Source: Epiperipatus broadwayi (Eukaryota; Onychophora; Udeonychophora; Euonychophora; Peripatidae). From it: DNA of 64,000 nucleotides. The translations under genes were made by a program, and so were the position numbers. The stretch covers positions 9,605,845-9,669,844 of the forward strand of contig JAQFVV010000027.1 of the NCBI GenBank assembly GCA_028023455.1, in the 5' to 3' direction. Every line of letters starts with the position of its first letter. Within the stretch, counting starts at the first letter, position 1. Shown piece by piece: positions 46,955 to 59,445 of this stretch. The notes beneath the pieces are model-generated. The model saw nothing but the letters and a program-made list of their open reading frames with translations. It made no database searches and had not been told where the DNA came from.

Positions 46955-47180
46955 TCAATTAAAATGGCTTAGCGCTATTGAGAAAATGTATTTCTCATAA
47001 TCATAGCCTATTATGACTCATTTATTGGAATCATTCTATATGTATAATATGCAAACTCTATGCAAATGAGCCAATTAGCCCATCTTTTTGATACAGCAAA
47101 ACATGCTTCTTTACGATTAGTGGCGAAGGAGTCTTCTGCTATGAAGTAAGCCTCCTTTACCTTACGGTTAACACCGTGCC
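46955..47180 (+). repeat. Diverged single arm of palindrome family F4
   Basis: Shares with the left arm at 25750-25910 the order AGCGCT, CATAATCATAGC, TATGCAAA, GCTAATT/CCAATTAG, TTTTTGATAnAGCAAA and AAnnCCTCTTT/AAGCCTCCTTT. There is no matching inverted arm nearby, so it is an independent, older copy. Confidence 0.65.
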
Positions 47181-48786
47181 TCTCAGTTTTTTATGTCCTT
47201 ATTTCTTAAAACTTAATAAGCTTTGATATATGGGCTTCTATGACTAAGATTATATTAGATATTAAATTTTTTGCCTGAAGGTAGTTTTCAATGTATCAGC
47301 AATAGAATACCATGATTAAATAAATATCAAGACCATTATTGGTGTATTTAGAAAAAGTAGAAAATAAAAGATGAATTTGGAATGATTTTTTTTTTTCTTT
47401 TTTAAATAAATAAATATTTCTGACAAATTTGACAGAGGCTTTTGAAATAATTAAATTAGATAATTTTGAAAAAATAAGAATTTTATGTGGGAATATATTT
47501 AAATGGGCAGATAAGTTTTAAATCTATTCTGTTAAATAAGCTATCAGATCAACAAAAAGGATGAAGAGCATGAGATCTGTTGATGGTATGGGATGAAGAG
47601 TATGAATCAAAAAATAATAAAATAGAAATGATGAAAAGTATAATAACAATTATACTTAAATATAGCTAATATTAAGAATAAAATCAATATGAAGATTAAG
47701 TGCAAATAATCATGCTATCTTGGAAGATATGATAATTTATCAAAAGCTAGGAAATATTTTTAATGTAGGCATTCTTTTCTAGCTCATTTTTGTGCTTTTG
47801 CTCTTACTTTTTCTCCTTTTTCATTCATTTTCAAAATCACTTAGATCATATGTTTGGTTATCACGAACTTCTAAAGCTAATAATCACCTAGCTACACTAT
47901 GAAAATGAGGTTGTGTGTTAATGCAACCACATCTCATCCTTTAATTGCTTTTAGCAATTCTGACTCATCATGACTTAATAAAGTATACAAAGTTTTCAGC
48001 ATTAAGAAACAATAATTGGGGTAGGGGAGATTTAATAAACTGAGAATTTACAATCAACGAGTTTTTTGGAACTGGATTTAGATTAAGTTTCATTCAGAAA
48101 ATGATCCTCTATTTTGAGATCCCTTCTCATTACTTCACAAAGATGGAAAAGCCTGGAAAATGTGGTCTAAAAATAGCTTATCTCACAAAGTCTGCTAGGT
48201 TTCCATACCTAATGGATTGCTTATTGGGAGGCTTGAAATGCTCTGTGATATTAATAATCATAATGGCAGCAAACTAGGAAATAAAGATAGTAATAAATAC
48301 AAGCACCCATTTTTTTTCTTAAATGTTGGTACTTATATGTGAATCTTGCTTGATATGATCTCTAAAAATCTCAATGCAATATACTATTTGTAGCTAAGGA
48401 GTTAGCAAGATTTAAAATTGATAGAGGTTCTCTTGCAAAATCATTTCTCAGAGAAAGGAAATTTAATTGATCAGGTAAATAGTTAAAAGTTTTTTGGGGA
48501 GGGAAAATTCATTGTAAGGCCTAACTTAACACCTTTTATTCCTGGAATTCTTAAAATGTATTAGGAAAGACTAAAGATGCTGTGGCTAATTTATCAATGG
48601 TTATGTTTAACAATAGATTCAGAAAAAGAAAATTTTATTTCTTGTTAGATAATAATAGTGCATTGCTATCATTAAAAAACTCAATTTTACTTCTTGAAGA
48701 TTCTAATTTATTTGTTAGAAGGAAATAGAAAATTATAATTTAAAGTTAAAGAAAATAATGATATTGGTTCTGTGTACTCCAACATA
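47181..48786. other. Anonymous sequence
   Basis: No protein family recognised. The interval 48480-48730 is less biased and has open stretches on the plus strand broken by stops; it could be a very old retroelement. Confidence 0.4.
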
Positions 48787-48796
48787 TGTAATGTTA

Positions 48797-48999
48797 AACC
48801 ACTAAACATCACATGATCACTATTTCTTATGCTAGCATATTACTGTTATTAAAACAGGCAAAACTCTCCATACAGTAGTGCCACTCACTGCCAACCAGAG
48901 TAATCAATGGATGCCAAAAGGCTTGTGCATAAAATCCCTATGGCATCCATTGATTACTCTGGTTGGCACTACTGTATGGAGAGTTTTGCCTGTTTTAGT
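48797..48999. mobile_element. Foldback family F1, short palindromic copy
   Basis: Begins TAAACCACTAAACATCACATGATC... and folds on GGCAAAACTCTCCATACAGTAGTGCCA with its complement. The arms (about 48859-48925 and 48947-48998) include GCCAACCAGAGTAATCAATGG. Flanked by a 10-bp direct repeat TGTAATGTTA (48787-48796 and 49000-49009). Confidence 0.8.
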
Positions 49000-49543
49000 T
49001 GTAATGTTATTGAATTTTTGCATCACATGGAATAACTATCATAAAAAGAAAAACTGCTATACCAAACTTGCAAGCAGCCACATTCTAATCTCAGGATTAT
49101 ATAAAAATAATTATGTATTTCATGAGAGCATATAGGTATAGATTGTTGGACAAACCCCAACTACAGTTTAGGGATAAAACGGTAGTGGCTTTAAAAAACC
49201 AAAATAATAATCCTTTTAAAAATCAATTTCAAACAAAAATAGAAAGTATGACATTCTTTATATAAAAAGCAACTTTCAACTGTTGTTAAACACTAAAATT
49301 GCTAATTTGAATTAGAAAGTGGTCAAGAGAAATGGAATTTTCTTAGATAATATGTTGGTGATGTTTAAATAAATTTTTGGTTATCTGACAATGATTGTAT
49401 TATTAGTGATTTGATTAATATATTGAATGCTTGGCTGACTAAAACAAATATGTATCTTCATAAGCAACATAGGGAATTTAGTAACTAAAATTTATCAATT
49501 GAATAGAAAGCTTTAGAAAGAATGGTGAACTAAAACCATAAGA

Positions 49544-49657
49544 TTCACATGATCACCATTTCTTATGCTAGCACATCTGTTATTAACAAAGACACAAGAC
49601 TCTGGCATCCATTGATTACTCTGGTTGGCACTACTGTATGGAGAGTTTTGCCTTTGT
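49544..49657. mobile_element. Foldback family F1, minimal copy
   Basis: Carries the TCACATGATCACCATTTCTTATGCTAGCACA terminus (first bases at 49544) and the GGTTGGCACTACTGTATGG arm. Flanked by an exact 13-bp direct repeat TAAAACCATAAGA (49531-49543 and 49658-49670). Confidence 0.8.
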
Positions 49658-49670
49658 TAAAACCATAAGA

Positions 49671-50090
49671 GATGCAATCATTTACAGGCTTAGGATTATC
49701 TTATTTTGATGTCTATATGGACTTAAAAACAAAACAATACCTACCTAGATAAATGAACGACATTTTTCTATACAATAATGGTGATATTTTGAATAGACAA
49801 TGGGAGTACATCATCTTCTGTACAATAATACAACAAATTGTCTTAACAACTAAATTTAGATTTGATAAAGTTTACAGTACATTTTTTTAATTTTAAAAAC
49901 AGAAAGATTCCAGTTCTGACACAATATCTGGAAAAGTTTTAGATTATGGTAATGATATGTTAGTTTCAAACTAGCGGAATTTTTTTACAATATTTCAACC
50001 CATAAAGTTTAACTGCCTGTCTTGTAGGGTAATTCTATGGTTACAATATATATATTAAAAAAAAAGCAGGGGAAAGGGAGATAAGAACTG
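49671..50090. other. Anonymous sequence
   Basis: Nothing recognised. Confidence 0.45.
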
Positions 50091-50094
50091 CAGT

Positions 50095-50225
50095 AGCTTA
50101 GAGTGGTTTAATACAGTGGTAAAATGTCAAACTCTGGAAGGTAAGGACCTGTGATTTGATTCCAGTTCTGACACTGCAAATGCTCAAACTTCTTATGAAC
50201 AGCCGACCAATAAAGCAATTTAATT
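50095..50225 (+). repeat. tRNA-derived SINE copy
   Basis: TAGAGTGGTTTAATACAGTGG and GGTAAAATGTCA resemble the D-arm/A-box region; CTGTGATTTGATTCC at 50150-50164 is a B-box-like site at tRNA distance. The 3' part (AAACTTCTTATGAAC...AATAAAGCAATTT) is shared with 55795-55835 and, in reverse, with the array at 19320. Confidence 0.65.
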
Positions 50226-50394
50226 TTTTAATCTTACTTATTATTATCCAAGACTATTTTCAATGATTTACCGACTAGGTTGTTTCCAGTATAGACGAAT
50301 AGTTAGTAAGAGATAGTGTGGTTTAGAGAATCAAAAAGCATTATAGACATCTTTTTTTTCTTTCATCATGGCTATGCCATCTAGTGAAAGCTTT

Positions 50395-50550
50395 AATAAC
50401 TAACAGATGCTAGGGATTATTGCTATAAATTCCCATGCAATGCTGTTCTAACCAATATTACCAAGACTGGTTTCTAGCTTATGGCTTTTATCAATGAGAA
50501 GCTTTGGATCTTGGAGCGGTGCACCTGGACATTTAGGATCTAACATACTT
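50395..50550. repeat. Foldback family F1 relic
   Basis: ACCAAGACTGGTTTCTAGCTTATGG, TATCAATGAGAAGCTTTGGATC, GGTGCACCTGGACATTTAGGATCTAA match the F1 unit in order. Termini lost. Confidence 0.65.
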
Positions 50551-53500
50551 TCGCTCCAGCAGCCATTTTTTACTTTGTTTTGCTATCAAACTAGCAGCAC
50601 AAATTGAAAAAGCTGTTGAATTACATTATATAAGCCAGAGACGCAATGGGAAGAGATATTTCATTGGTTTTAATCATTATGGTTATGGTTTTTGTTGCCA
50701 TGTAAATGCAAGCAAAAAAAATCATTAAAAAAGATGATTGACTTGATCAACGCATTTCATTCTGTTAATCTAGGTTTGTACCACTTAAAAACAGCTACTA
50801 TACGTATAAATATGCATATTATATAGTCTAGGAATGTTACAGGTCATTCCAGATATTTTTATAAGCCTTCAAGTTAATCACGAACTAAAAATAAGAAACA
50901 AATAACTATAATCAATGTTTTCTAAGTATAGTAATAAATTAGCTTGACTTAATTAGCGAATTATATCTCCTATTAGTTTTAATCCATAGCACATATATAT
51001 AAAAACTAATTTTGATTAAGATGAGAAAATAAATGAAGATTTTTAAGATATTCGCTAGAGGGGAGGAACTGCATAATTAATAGTTAAAGTTAGGAACCCA
51101 TATTGAAGAGATCGGGAAAATGATGCGTTTGGAGAAATTTAGAATTGAATTGTTTTGGCTAAGATCGGAGGTATAGGAACTATAATCATAAAAGCTGATA
51201 TATATTAATTAAAATTAAGGAAGAAGTTATTTAGAAATGCATCAAAAACTTATCAAATGTTAGAAATGCTTGTCAAGGATGGTACGTGTTGTGGAAAACT
51301 GAGACGCTCATTTATATCAATATTTATCAAAATCATTGCACTAAAGTTTTATAAAATGTTTAAATTTTTTGTTTAGAGTTAGACTGAAAGCAGTTTTAAA
51401 AATCACGTGCAGCTAATGTTGCTTATTGTCTAATCACTATTAGGGTTTCCATAGATTTGTAATAGAACTCTTTACATATAGACAAAAAATATATAAATAC
51501 TGAAATAAAATTCTATTTTAATTTGACCTTAACGTTTAGATTTCCTAAATTATTTCTGTAATTACATTAAATTAAAAAGAATATTTAAAAAATGATTATG
51601 CTAACATAGTCAAAAGACTAACCGGCAGGAAACATACAGCGAATACAAACACATCTTCGCCATTGTAAGACTATATGCAGCTGTAGCAATAATTTAATCA
51701 GTTTTCAAAAAAACAGATAATGTAGTTAAAAAATATTGTTATAATATCAAAATTAAAACAATGAATAATAATATAAAATATCTTACCTAAATATTTTTAA
51801 AATATATTGAAAAATGTCCTATGACATCAATCGACTGCTCACGGGTTAATTGCGCATGCGCTAGCATGCACTGCAGTAAATTTGGATTTTGTTATGGAAT
51901 TAGATCTTAACGTTTTTTATTTTTAAAATAGAATTGTGAATAGTTTTTATGCATGTTAAATTATTTACTTTACGCAGTACTGCAATATTTTTTTTTATTA
52001 AGTCAGGTGTTTAGTTGTCGTTAGTATAAATTTTAAAAAGTAAAAAATTCTTCAGCTTTAATTAAGGAAAAAAAACTTGTTCATTATAATTATTTAACGT
52101 AATTATGTTTATTCTTGGAATCGAATATTATTGAAAATGAATATTTTGAAATAACTATACTTAAAATTTTTATATATAGTAAAGAACTATGAACTCCATA
52201 AAAAAATTAAGGACAAGGAAATATATATTCATATTTCTTCAAAGAAAAATAGTTTCTCATGCATTCTTCCATAATTAATTTAGTCTAATTCCTCTAATTG
52301 TCTGCTTTTCCTGTTATTTCACTGATGTATTTTTCAAGTAGTATATTTAATAGATTATGTAAAAATTAATAAAATTTATATATAGAGAGCACCATAAACC
52401 TTTGACTTAATACGTATATTATATATTACAGCTTGATAATTCTGAATAAATTCAAGAAAACCTACCATAAAATTTAACAGATTGCATTCAAACTGCTATT
52501 ATTGAGGATTAAGTGATAAAACATGTTGACTCTTTAGATAGTTAATTTGATACAGTGCCAACTATTTTTGCATGTTATGGTAAGAATATGAAATGCTTAT
52601 TAATTGACCACTGAAAGAGGAGTGTCCAAAGTGATATTCATTGTCATGCGAAAATTTATAGATTACAACTATATCAGCTTCATTTCCTACAAAAAATGCT
52701 TACTAATAATGATATCTGAAAAGGTTGGTTTTGTAGCTTGTGGAATAAATTCGGTATCCTCTCAATAAATTATAATTGTGAAAATAAATCTGGAAGGAGT
52801 GTTTTAAATATTGATTAGATAAAATATTTAAAGTTGTGTAATTGAAACATTGAGAATATATTGCATATCGTCGTCTTAAATATTAAGATCGTTTTTATCC
52901 AATAGATTAAATTTTCAGGCCAATTGTTATTCTACCTAGGTTAATCATTATTCTATCTTATAGTGTTAAATATAGATAATCTTTGCTGCATCTGGAAGAC
53001 ATTATACTTCAACTATGACATGAAATGGAGTATTGACATCAGAAACTAAAGGCTCAGCATTTTTAGGTTAGGTTATGCTTTCTTTGTCAACTCCAAATTT
53101 TACTATTCTTTACAAATGCAAACAAACCCCATACCATTATTTATTTCTAACTTGTGTAAGAGCAAAAAATAAAGTTTCCCATTAATTTTTTGGACAATTC
53201 TTAATTGAAATTTCTTTTGCATCCAGTCAATTCTTGACTTTTTGTAGCATGTTTCTTCAAATATCAAAATTCGTTTTGTCTAATTTCTTGTTTGAAAAAT
53301 ATCCATGTATCCAATATATCTTGTCTTTCCAAATTTTATCCATGAATTATATATGTTATTTTTTTAAATTCTTAATTTGATTTCTATTTGCTAATAAAAT
53401 CAGTAATGGTATTACTTCTATAATATACTTTTCTATGTCATTTATTATAAAATTCATCAATTCTGATTTTTCATTTTTCCAAATACCATTCCTTTGTATG

Positions 53501-54470
53501 GCAGCATTTATCTATAAACTATATCTCTGATTTTTTATTTGAACATCTCTAATGTGTATTTCTTCATTTTTAATAATTATTATATCATCTGTACTTCTTT
53601 ATAAATATTCTATGCATTGATGTTCATTTGCAGTTTTCATTGATCTATTACTTTTCCAGGTGTGTGATTCATATATTTGCTGAAATTGGTTCTCAATTTA
53701 TGCTCTTTTCAATTTTGACACACATTTTCACAATAAGGCTGATTAGTTTATTATCTACTTCACATAATTCAAGCGCCGACAGTTACTTATTGACCAGCGC
53801 TGACAATGGCATTTTGATAGTCAACTCGTTTCTTTTCTCTTGATTTTCTCTCTAATGAGATGGAATGATACTTTTTGTATGATAGTCCATGGATGGTTAA
53901 ACATGTAACGTATATTTGAAGTTATTAATTTATATGTTTTATTGTTGAATTTAATATCTAAGTTATACAATTCTTCATTAAACTTAGAGCACATTAGAAT
54001 TAACAAAATATTGAATGGAAGTAATGACAAATGTTATATAATATTTTTAAATAATTTAAATGAATATTTTTTTTATCTCTGAGAGTGTGATGCAAAGAAC
54101 ACACCAGAATGTTAGACGTATTGACAAGTTTTGAAAATAATTACTTTTGTTTTACTTCTTTTCCTTACAATGTTGAACTTCTCTGTCTCAAAATGTAGAT
54201 TCCTAATGAAACGAAGATTTTAAACTTCTTACGTCAGTGGATCTCTTCATCCTATCCCATAACCATATTGTAAATATCTAGCATGCAATGAAGAGTTACT
54301 CTTGGAAACATATGAGTAAGTCGTGAAATTGTACTTGGGTCAATCAACTGTGGATGGTAAAAGAATCTGTTGGACCAGTTTTTCAAAAGAAGAAACAAAT
54401 TATAAACAGAATAATATTATACTTAACAATAAAATCCAGATACAGAGAAGAATTATAGATAATATACTAA
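50551..54470. other. Anonymous AT-rich sequence
   Basis: No gene, RNA or element recognised in this 3.9 kb on either strand. A GC-alternating GCATGCGCTAGCATGC (51853-51868) is a short palindromic patch. Confidence 0.45.
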
Positions 54471-54474
54471 TTTT

Positions 54475-55525
54475 AAGGCAGTATGTAAATTGCTTATACT
54501 GAATATTTCATATATGTAAGTAGAGGGAGTTGAAAGTCAGGATTTTTCAGGGTATTCATCCTTCACTTCATCTCAAGCAACTAATACACATGACTACACA
54601 CATGCAAAAAAGATACGTGATCTCCGATGTATGTATTTCATGAAGAATCAGCACTTATTAGCTGGGCCAGATCATAATCTCTAACACATATACAATCAGT
54701 GCTTGGTTTATATTAATTTAGTAATTCCTCAAACTTTAATGTACAGGCTTCAATTTTTTCACCCATTCAACTATTCAACCATCCATTTCATTGAAAAACC
54801 AATAACGGAACACTCAAAGCCCTTATTGGATTTAATATTGTAGTCATATCCATGTAGACATTACGTCAATCTAACCCCTCTTAATATCAGACCATTATAT
54901 ATCCATATATATTAATAGGAGAGAGATGGGCTGAACTTATACTAAGATGTATCTATTTTCCAAGCAATATGTGGAAAATGAATAGACAAAAAATCCTGAG
55001 TTCAAATCTCTCTACTTACATATACGAAACATTCAGTATAAGCAAGTTACAAACTGCTTTAGAATTACATATTGCATGGGAAATCAATTATATCTTCGTA
55101 TATGTTCAGCCCATTCCTCTCCTATTGATAGATAAGAATATATAATGGTCCGTTAATAAGAGGGGTTAGATTGAGGTATATATCTATATATCATGGGTAT
55201 GACTATAATATTAAATCCAATAGGGGCTTCGAGTGTTCTGTCATTGGTTTTTCAATGAAATGGATGGTTGAATAGTTGGAAGGGTGAGAAGATCGAATCC
55301 TGGCCATTAAAGTTTGAGCAATTGCTTTCTTAACATAAACCAAGCACTTACTGTATATATGTATGAGAGATTATAATCTGGCCCAACTGATGAGTGCTGG
55401 TTCGGCCTGAAATATGTACATTGGAGATCATGTATCTTTTTTGCATGTGTCGATAGCTTGAGATGGAGTAGACGATAAATAGACTGAAAAATCCTGAGTT
55501 CAAATCCCTCTACTTAGATAAAGTA
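54475..55525. mobile_element. Foldback family F2, 1.05-kb inverted copy
   Basis: The left half runs from AAGTAGAGGGAGTTGAAAGTCAGGATTTTTCA (54520) through TGATCTCCGATGTATGTA, CAGTGCTTGGTTTATATTAA and TTCAACCATCCATTTCATTGAAAAACC to AGAGAGATGGGCTGAAC. The right half (55075-55525) is the reverse complement, ending TTCAAATCCCTCTACTTAG. A third inverted piece of the left end lies at 54990-55060. No coding content. Confidence 0.85.
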
Positions 55526-55689
55526 GTTTCAAAATATCATTATTATAAGCATGGATTATATATTTGTACGAGACTGGCCCAAAAGCATGCATTCCAGGCA
55601 GGCAAAGATGTGCTTTTGTTCCTTATAATATTAAACCTAGTTCTTCAATTGAAAGGTCAAAATTCCTGATTTTGTGCTTTTTGAAAAGC

Positions 55690-55840
55690 TCTGGATTTCT
55701 GAAAAAGTTATCCCTGCTTAGTATAGTGCAATAAGTCTCAGATTCTAGAACATAAGCTCCTTGGTTTAATTCCAGTTTTGGCATATCTGGTGCTGGAACT
55801 TCTAATGAACTCCAAAACAATAAAGCTATTTGATTAATTA
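55690..55840 (+). repeat. tRNA-derived SINE copy
   Basis: GCTTAGTATAGTGCAATAAGTC (A-box region) and CTTGGTTTAATTCCAG (B box) are at tRNA spacing. The tail (GGAACTTCTAATGAACTCC...AATAAAGCTATTTGATTA) matches the copy at 50095. Confidence 0.7.
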
Positions 55841-57280
55841 TTTTATAATTATCTTGCTAATTCCAACTTATTCATCTTTATTTAATTGTTAGGACAGATA
55901 CTTGACAATACAATTGGTGAAGATTATATTTCTTCATGTTTTGTATGAATTCAACAATTTATTATTTAATGGACTCTATACATTGATGCACATGGTCTTA
56001 TAGTAGGATATGTAAGGCTTTGTGTGTCCTACTTTAGGAAGTTTGAAATGGATTAGTAATTGTATTTATCTTACAAATATGTTTTATTTTATTCAAAATC
56101 TCAAATAATGACATCAATTGAAATTCTTAATTTTTTTCTTACTTTGGTTTTGCAATAATATTGTCTGTCCATTTTTTTATTTATTTTAAAACTGAGTGCT
56201 CTGCCTCTGGCCCATTGTTTTATACCTGAAACAGGACATTATACATGATGTAAAAGACAGGTATTAAGTCAGGTTCGTACAGACCAGTGGTTAGCTTTTG
56301 TATTTTTTGTCTGTAATTCTTGCAATATATTATTTTCTAAGAACTATATAATCTTAGAGATGTTTTCCTAGAGAAAATTAGGTTCCCTTTTTTTTTTCAC
56401 GAATTTTATAAATTACGTTAAAGTGATAATTTTTTATGATTGATTTTAGTGTAGGTAAAATTAGGAAATCAGGAACCAGCAGCTTCTGAACGACGTGGTT
56501 CTTTAGTTGAAAGTGTGGCTTTCTTATTTTAAATAAAACAATTTTATATAAGTTTTATTAAAATTTTAATATATATTTTTTGTTTTACTCACCAATATAT
56601 ATGCAAGTTTAAGAGTTGTTTGAATTTTGTATATGGTTCTCTGCCTCAAAAATATCCTGACTCCTGATTTAAGGTATGAATAGTGCTGCTTTAGGTGTAA
56701 TATCAGACTGCTTTTGATATTCTTGTAAGAATTTTTTAGTTATATCTTAAAATGTTTATATAGATTTAATACATACGAGACTAGATTGGTATAGCTGCCA
56801 TACAATTAAAAACTCAAATTGACACATACAAACAAATTTTAATAAATAATGAGTTTATTTACTCTTAACATATTGAAGCTGTGCATATATATATATATAA
56901 ATATATATATGCTGGCTTCACCATTCACTGTAGACTAACTAAGACCCTAAGTCCAACCACAGTGAATGTATTTTTCTTTTTCAAACTAAATTTATCGTTT
57001 TCTCAAATAGTTGCCTAAATTAAAGAAAGAATTGTGTTAAAGAGAAAAGATTTAATAAAATAAAATATAGAAAGTTAAAATTATATTTGCAACTATTTTT
57101 AAAATATATTTGGTAGAATTCGATAAGATAAAAATTTTCTTAATTAAATAGAATCCATTAAGAAAGGGAATTAATTAATAAAACATTTTCTGAATTAGAT
57201 AAAAAAAATAGATAACAGGAAAAATTTGAAACAATGGGCATGATTCGCTACTAATTAGCAGATTAAAAACATAATGGAGA
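55841..57280. other. Anonymous AT-rich sequence
   Basis: An (AT)n run lies at 56886-56910. No gene recognised. Confidence 0.45.
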
Positions 57281-57284
57281 AAAG

Positions 57285-57720
57285 GGTATAAATAAAGAAC
57301 TTTTCTTTTGTTCTTGGTCTTATGCTTGCGGGTAACCAGTGCTGAAGGTCAGAGAGAAAATCTTAAGAATTTTGTTGGAAGAAATTTTGCTGAAAGATTG
57401 GACAATATAGTGAACTCTTGCTTGCTGTACTTACTTCAAGCTGCACTCTATTCTTTCAGCGTATAAATAAAAAAATCCAGAAATGTGTTGCTCTGCAAAA
57501 ATGCAGGGATAACCTCTTTGCCTTCGCTCTCCTGAGCCATTCCTGAGGCCGGAGTTCTAATCATGTAAGCCAGCCAGAGAACTAAAGTGTCTGCCCTGTA
57601 TCCGTAAAAATCTGCCCTCAAAAACGTGGAAAAACAAATTTGAAGAACCGAGAAGACCTGCGGGAAACATCAAATGAACTCATTTTGACCCACCCATCTA
57701 GTTAACGGCAACGTTCCCAT
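57285..57720. other. GC-elevated block of unknown nature
   Basis: Clearly less AT-rich than its flanks from about 57320 and especially 57480-57700. GGTATAAATAAAG near 57287 is a TATA-like start and GCGTATAAATAAAAA near 57460 holds an AATAAA. Both strands have stops, and no protein motif was recognised. The combination could be an LTR or an exon with its flank; neither could be shown. Confidence 0.3.
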
Positions 57721-58439
57721 AAATTATTAAAATATCTTTGTAATTTGCAAATTCAATCTATATTTATGCATTTCTATATATATGTTTTTTTTTAATCTAT
57801 GTATTCGAGTCTTGTGAAATTATATTTCATTAATTGCTTTCTTTTCTTTTTAAATACTTTAATGGGTGGTAGGGTTATTACATATAATGGCGGTGATAAT
57901 TCTTATTAATTTAATTGAAAAATGCTTAATTTAACTTTCCACCATTATTCTCCCGTAATTAAGTTATTTATTTTATATAAATATTTATTTAGAAGGAAAA
58001 GGAAGCAAATCATAGAAAGTGCAAAACTCTATTTTAAAATCAAGATTTAAATTGCTAAATATTCTATTATAAAACTTTCCAAACTTTAACTTAGTTTTTT
58101 ATATATATATATAAAAGAAAGATCCTTATCAAATGCCATTATATTTTAGTCAATGAAGGGTTACAAATTTAATGTTATATTTTGAAGAGCGTGAAATAAA
58201 ACATTGGCATTTATATTTTAGTAATAAGAGAGAGTACATTTGACAATATGTATTAAAAATTATTAAATAGCATTGACTCTGGGGTGTGTTGGTTAAACTT
58301 CAACTAAATCAATAAAATATCCGCCCTCTTGTTTTAGTGATCTGAATTTTATAAAAGGTAAGTTACTATTTTTCTGCGGATTTTCAGTGATAGTTGAGCT
58401 TTCTTAATATATATATTTTGCAGAGGGTTTCTTTTTAAA
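57721..58439. other. Anonymous AT-rich sequence
   Basis: No signal recognised. Confidence 0.45.
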
Positions 58440-58800
58440 TTTAAAGGTCGTTGACCGTATTTATATGGCATCGTGCCTCGGGTGATCTACTGGGCCGCTC
58501 AGCATATATGACAGTGCTTCTTTTGGCCAAGTTCGCTCAGGTTAACATACCTACATTCGGACCTTCTGAAAAACAAATAAATTGTTCTGGATCTCGGTCC
58601 TTTCAATGTACGTAACTGGACATAAGCAACAAAAACTCCGATCCTGAATCCGGGTCACGCGTTTAGCGAACGGGTTCCATTTTTCTCTCTAACCTAGTTT
58701 AGAGATGGAGAGCTATCCGGTCTTGTGTTAACCTCTTGGTAACTGTTATGTCTCGAGCCTCACAGCCCACTATATGCCCTTGCCTTTGTGCATGGTCTTG
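58440..58800. other. GC-elevated block of unknown nature
   Basis: About 360 bp near 45-50% G+C between AT-rich flanks. It contains CATCGTGCCTCGGGTGATCT, GCCAAGTTCGCTCAGG, CCGGGTCACGCGTTTAGCG and several CpG sites, which are rare elsewhere. The minus strand has an open stretch with a LAKRSTVIYAERPSRSPEAR-like reading between stops; no family was recognised. Confidence 0.35.
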
Positions 58801-59329
58801 TATATGTATATTTATTGGGAAATCTTTCTCAAAATCTCATAGAAATGTTTCAATTATGGCTGGAAATTCCTGCTGGGGTCACTTTATCATTCTTCTTAAA
58901 TCATAAGTAGGGCTGTGATTTAAACCTGTCCAAAGTGTTTAGTTGAGTTCGACCACCTATTTATTTCTATGTTCTCCAACCACAGAGTTAATGAATCATG
59001 TCGCTCTCTCTTGATTTCTTTTACATAACACTTCCATTGGCTGGAATATTTTAAAGAAGAAATTATAACGTAAAATTTTGTCTGTTCTTATCATTACGAT
59101 CAATGGATCTTTCATATATGTCTATCCGGTTGCAGTGAAAATAGCCTGCGACACTATTAATAAAGCATTGTGTGAATTATTTTAATGGCAATAATAAAAG
59201 TTTCTGTTATCTTTCATTCACTATAAATAAAAACCACTTAGTATTGTTTTCTTTTGTGACATACGTATGTACATCTGATCATTATATATGTAAAAATTCC
59301 TTTTCGTGGTCTCTTCTCTCCCTGACCAC

Positions 59330-59445
59330 CGGGCATACATTAAGATTAAATTCTAGTGAGGTTTGGGGAGTAAGTCGCTTAGTAGCAATCTAGAGGAGTA
59401 GGTGAGGTTCGAACCCCCTCTATCTGCATCTCTAGGTTAGGTTAA
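59330..59445 (+). repeat. tRNA-like element with perfect B box
   Basis: GAGGTTCGAACCCCCTC at 59405-59421 contains the consensus B box GGTTCGAACCC, with short flanking GAGG/CCTC pairing like a T arm. Upstream GGGAGTAAGTCGCTTAGTAGC could be a degenerate D arm. No 7-bp acceptor stem was found, so a SINE or dead tRNA is more likely than a working tRNA gene. Confidence 0.4.

Noticed and set aside
50551-54470. Hidden host gene in the 3.9-kb desert
   Set aside because: Both strands scanned for long frames or conserved motifs without success; small spliced exons cannot be excluded by eye.
59405-59421. Functional tRNA gene around the perfect B box
   Set aside because: No matching acceptor or anticodon stem was found; better viewed as a SINE or tRNA relic.
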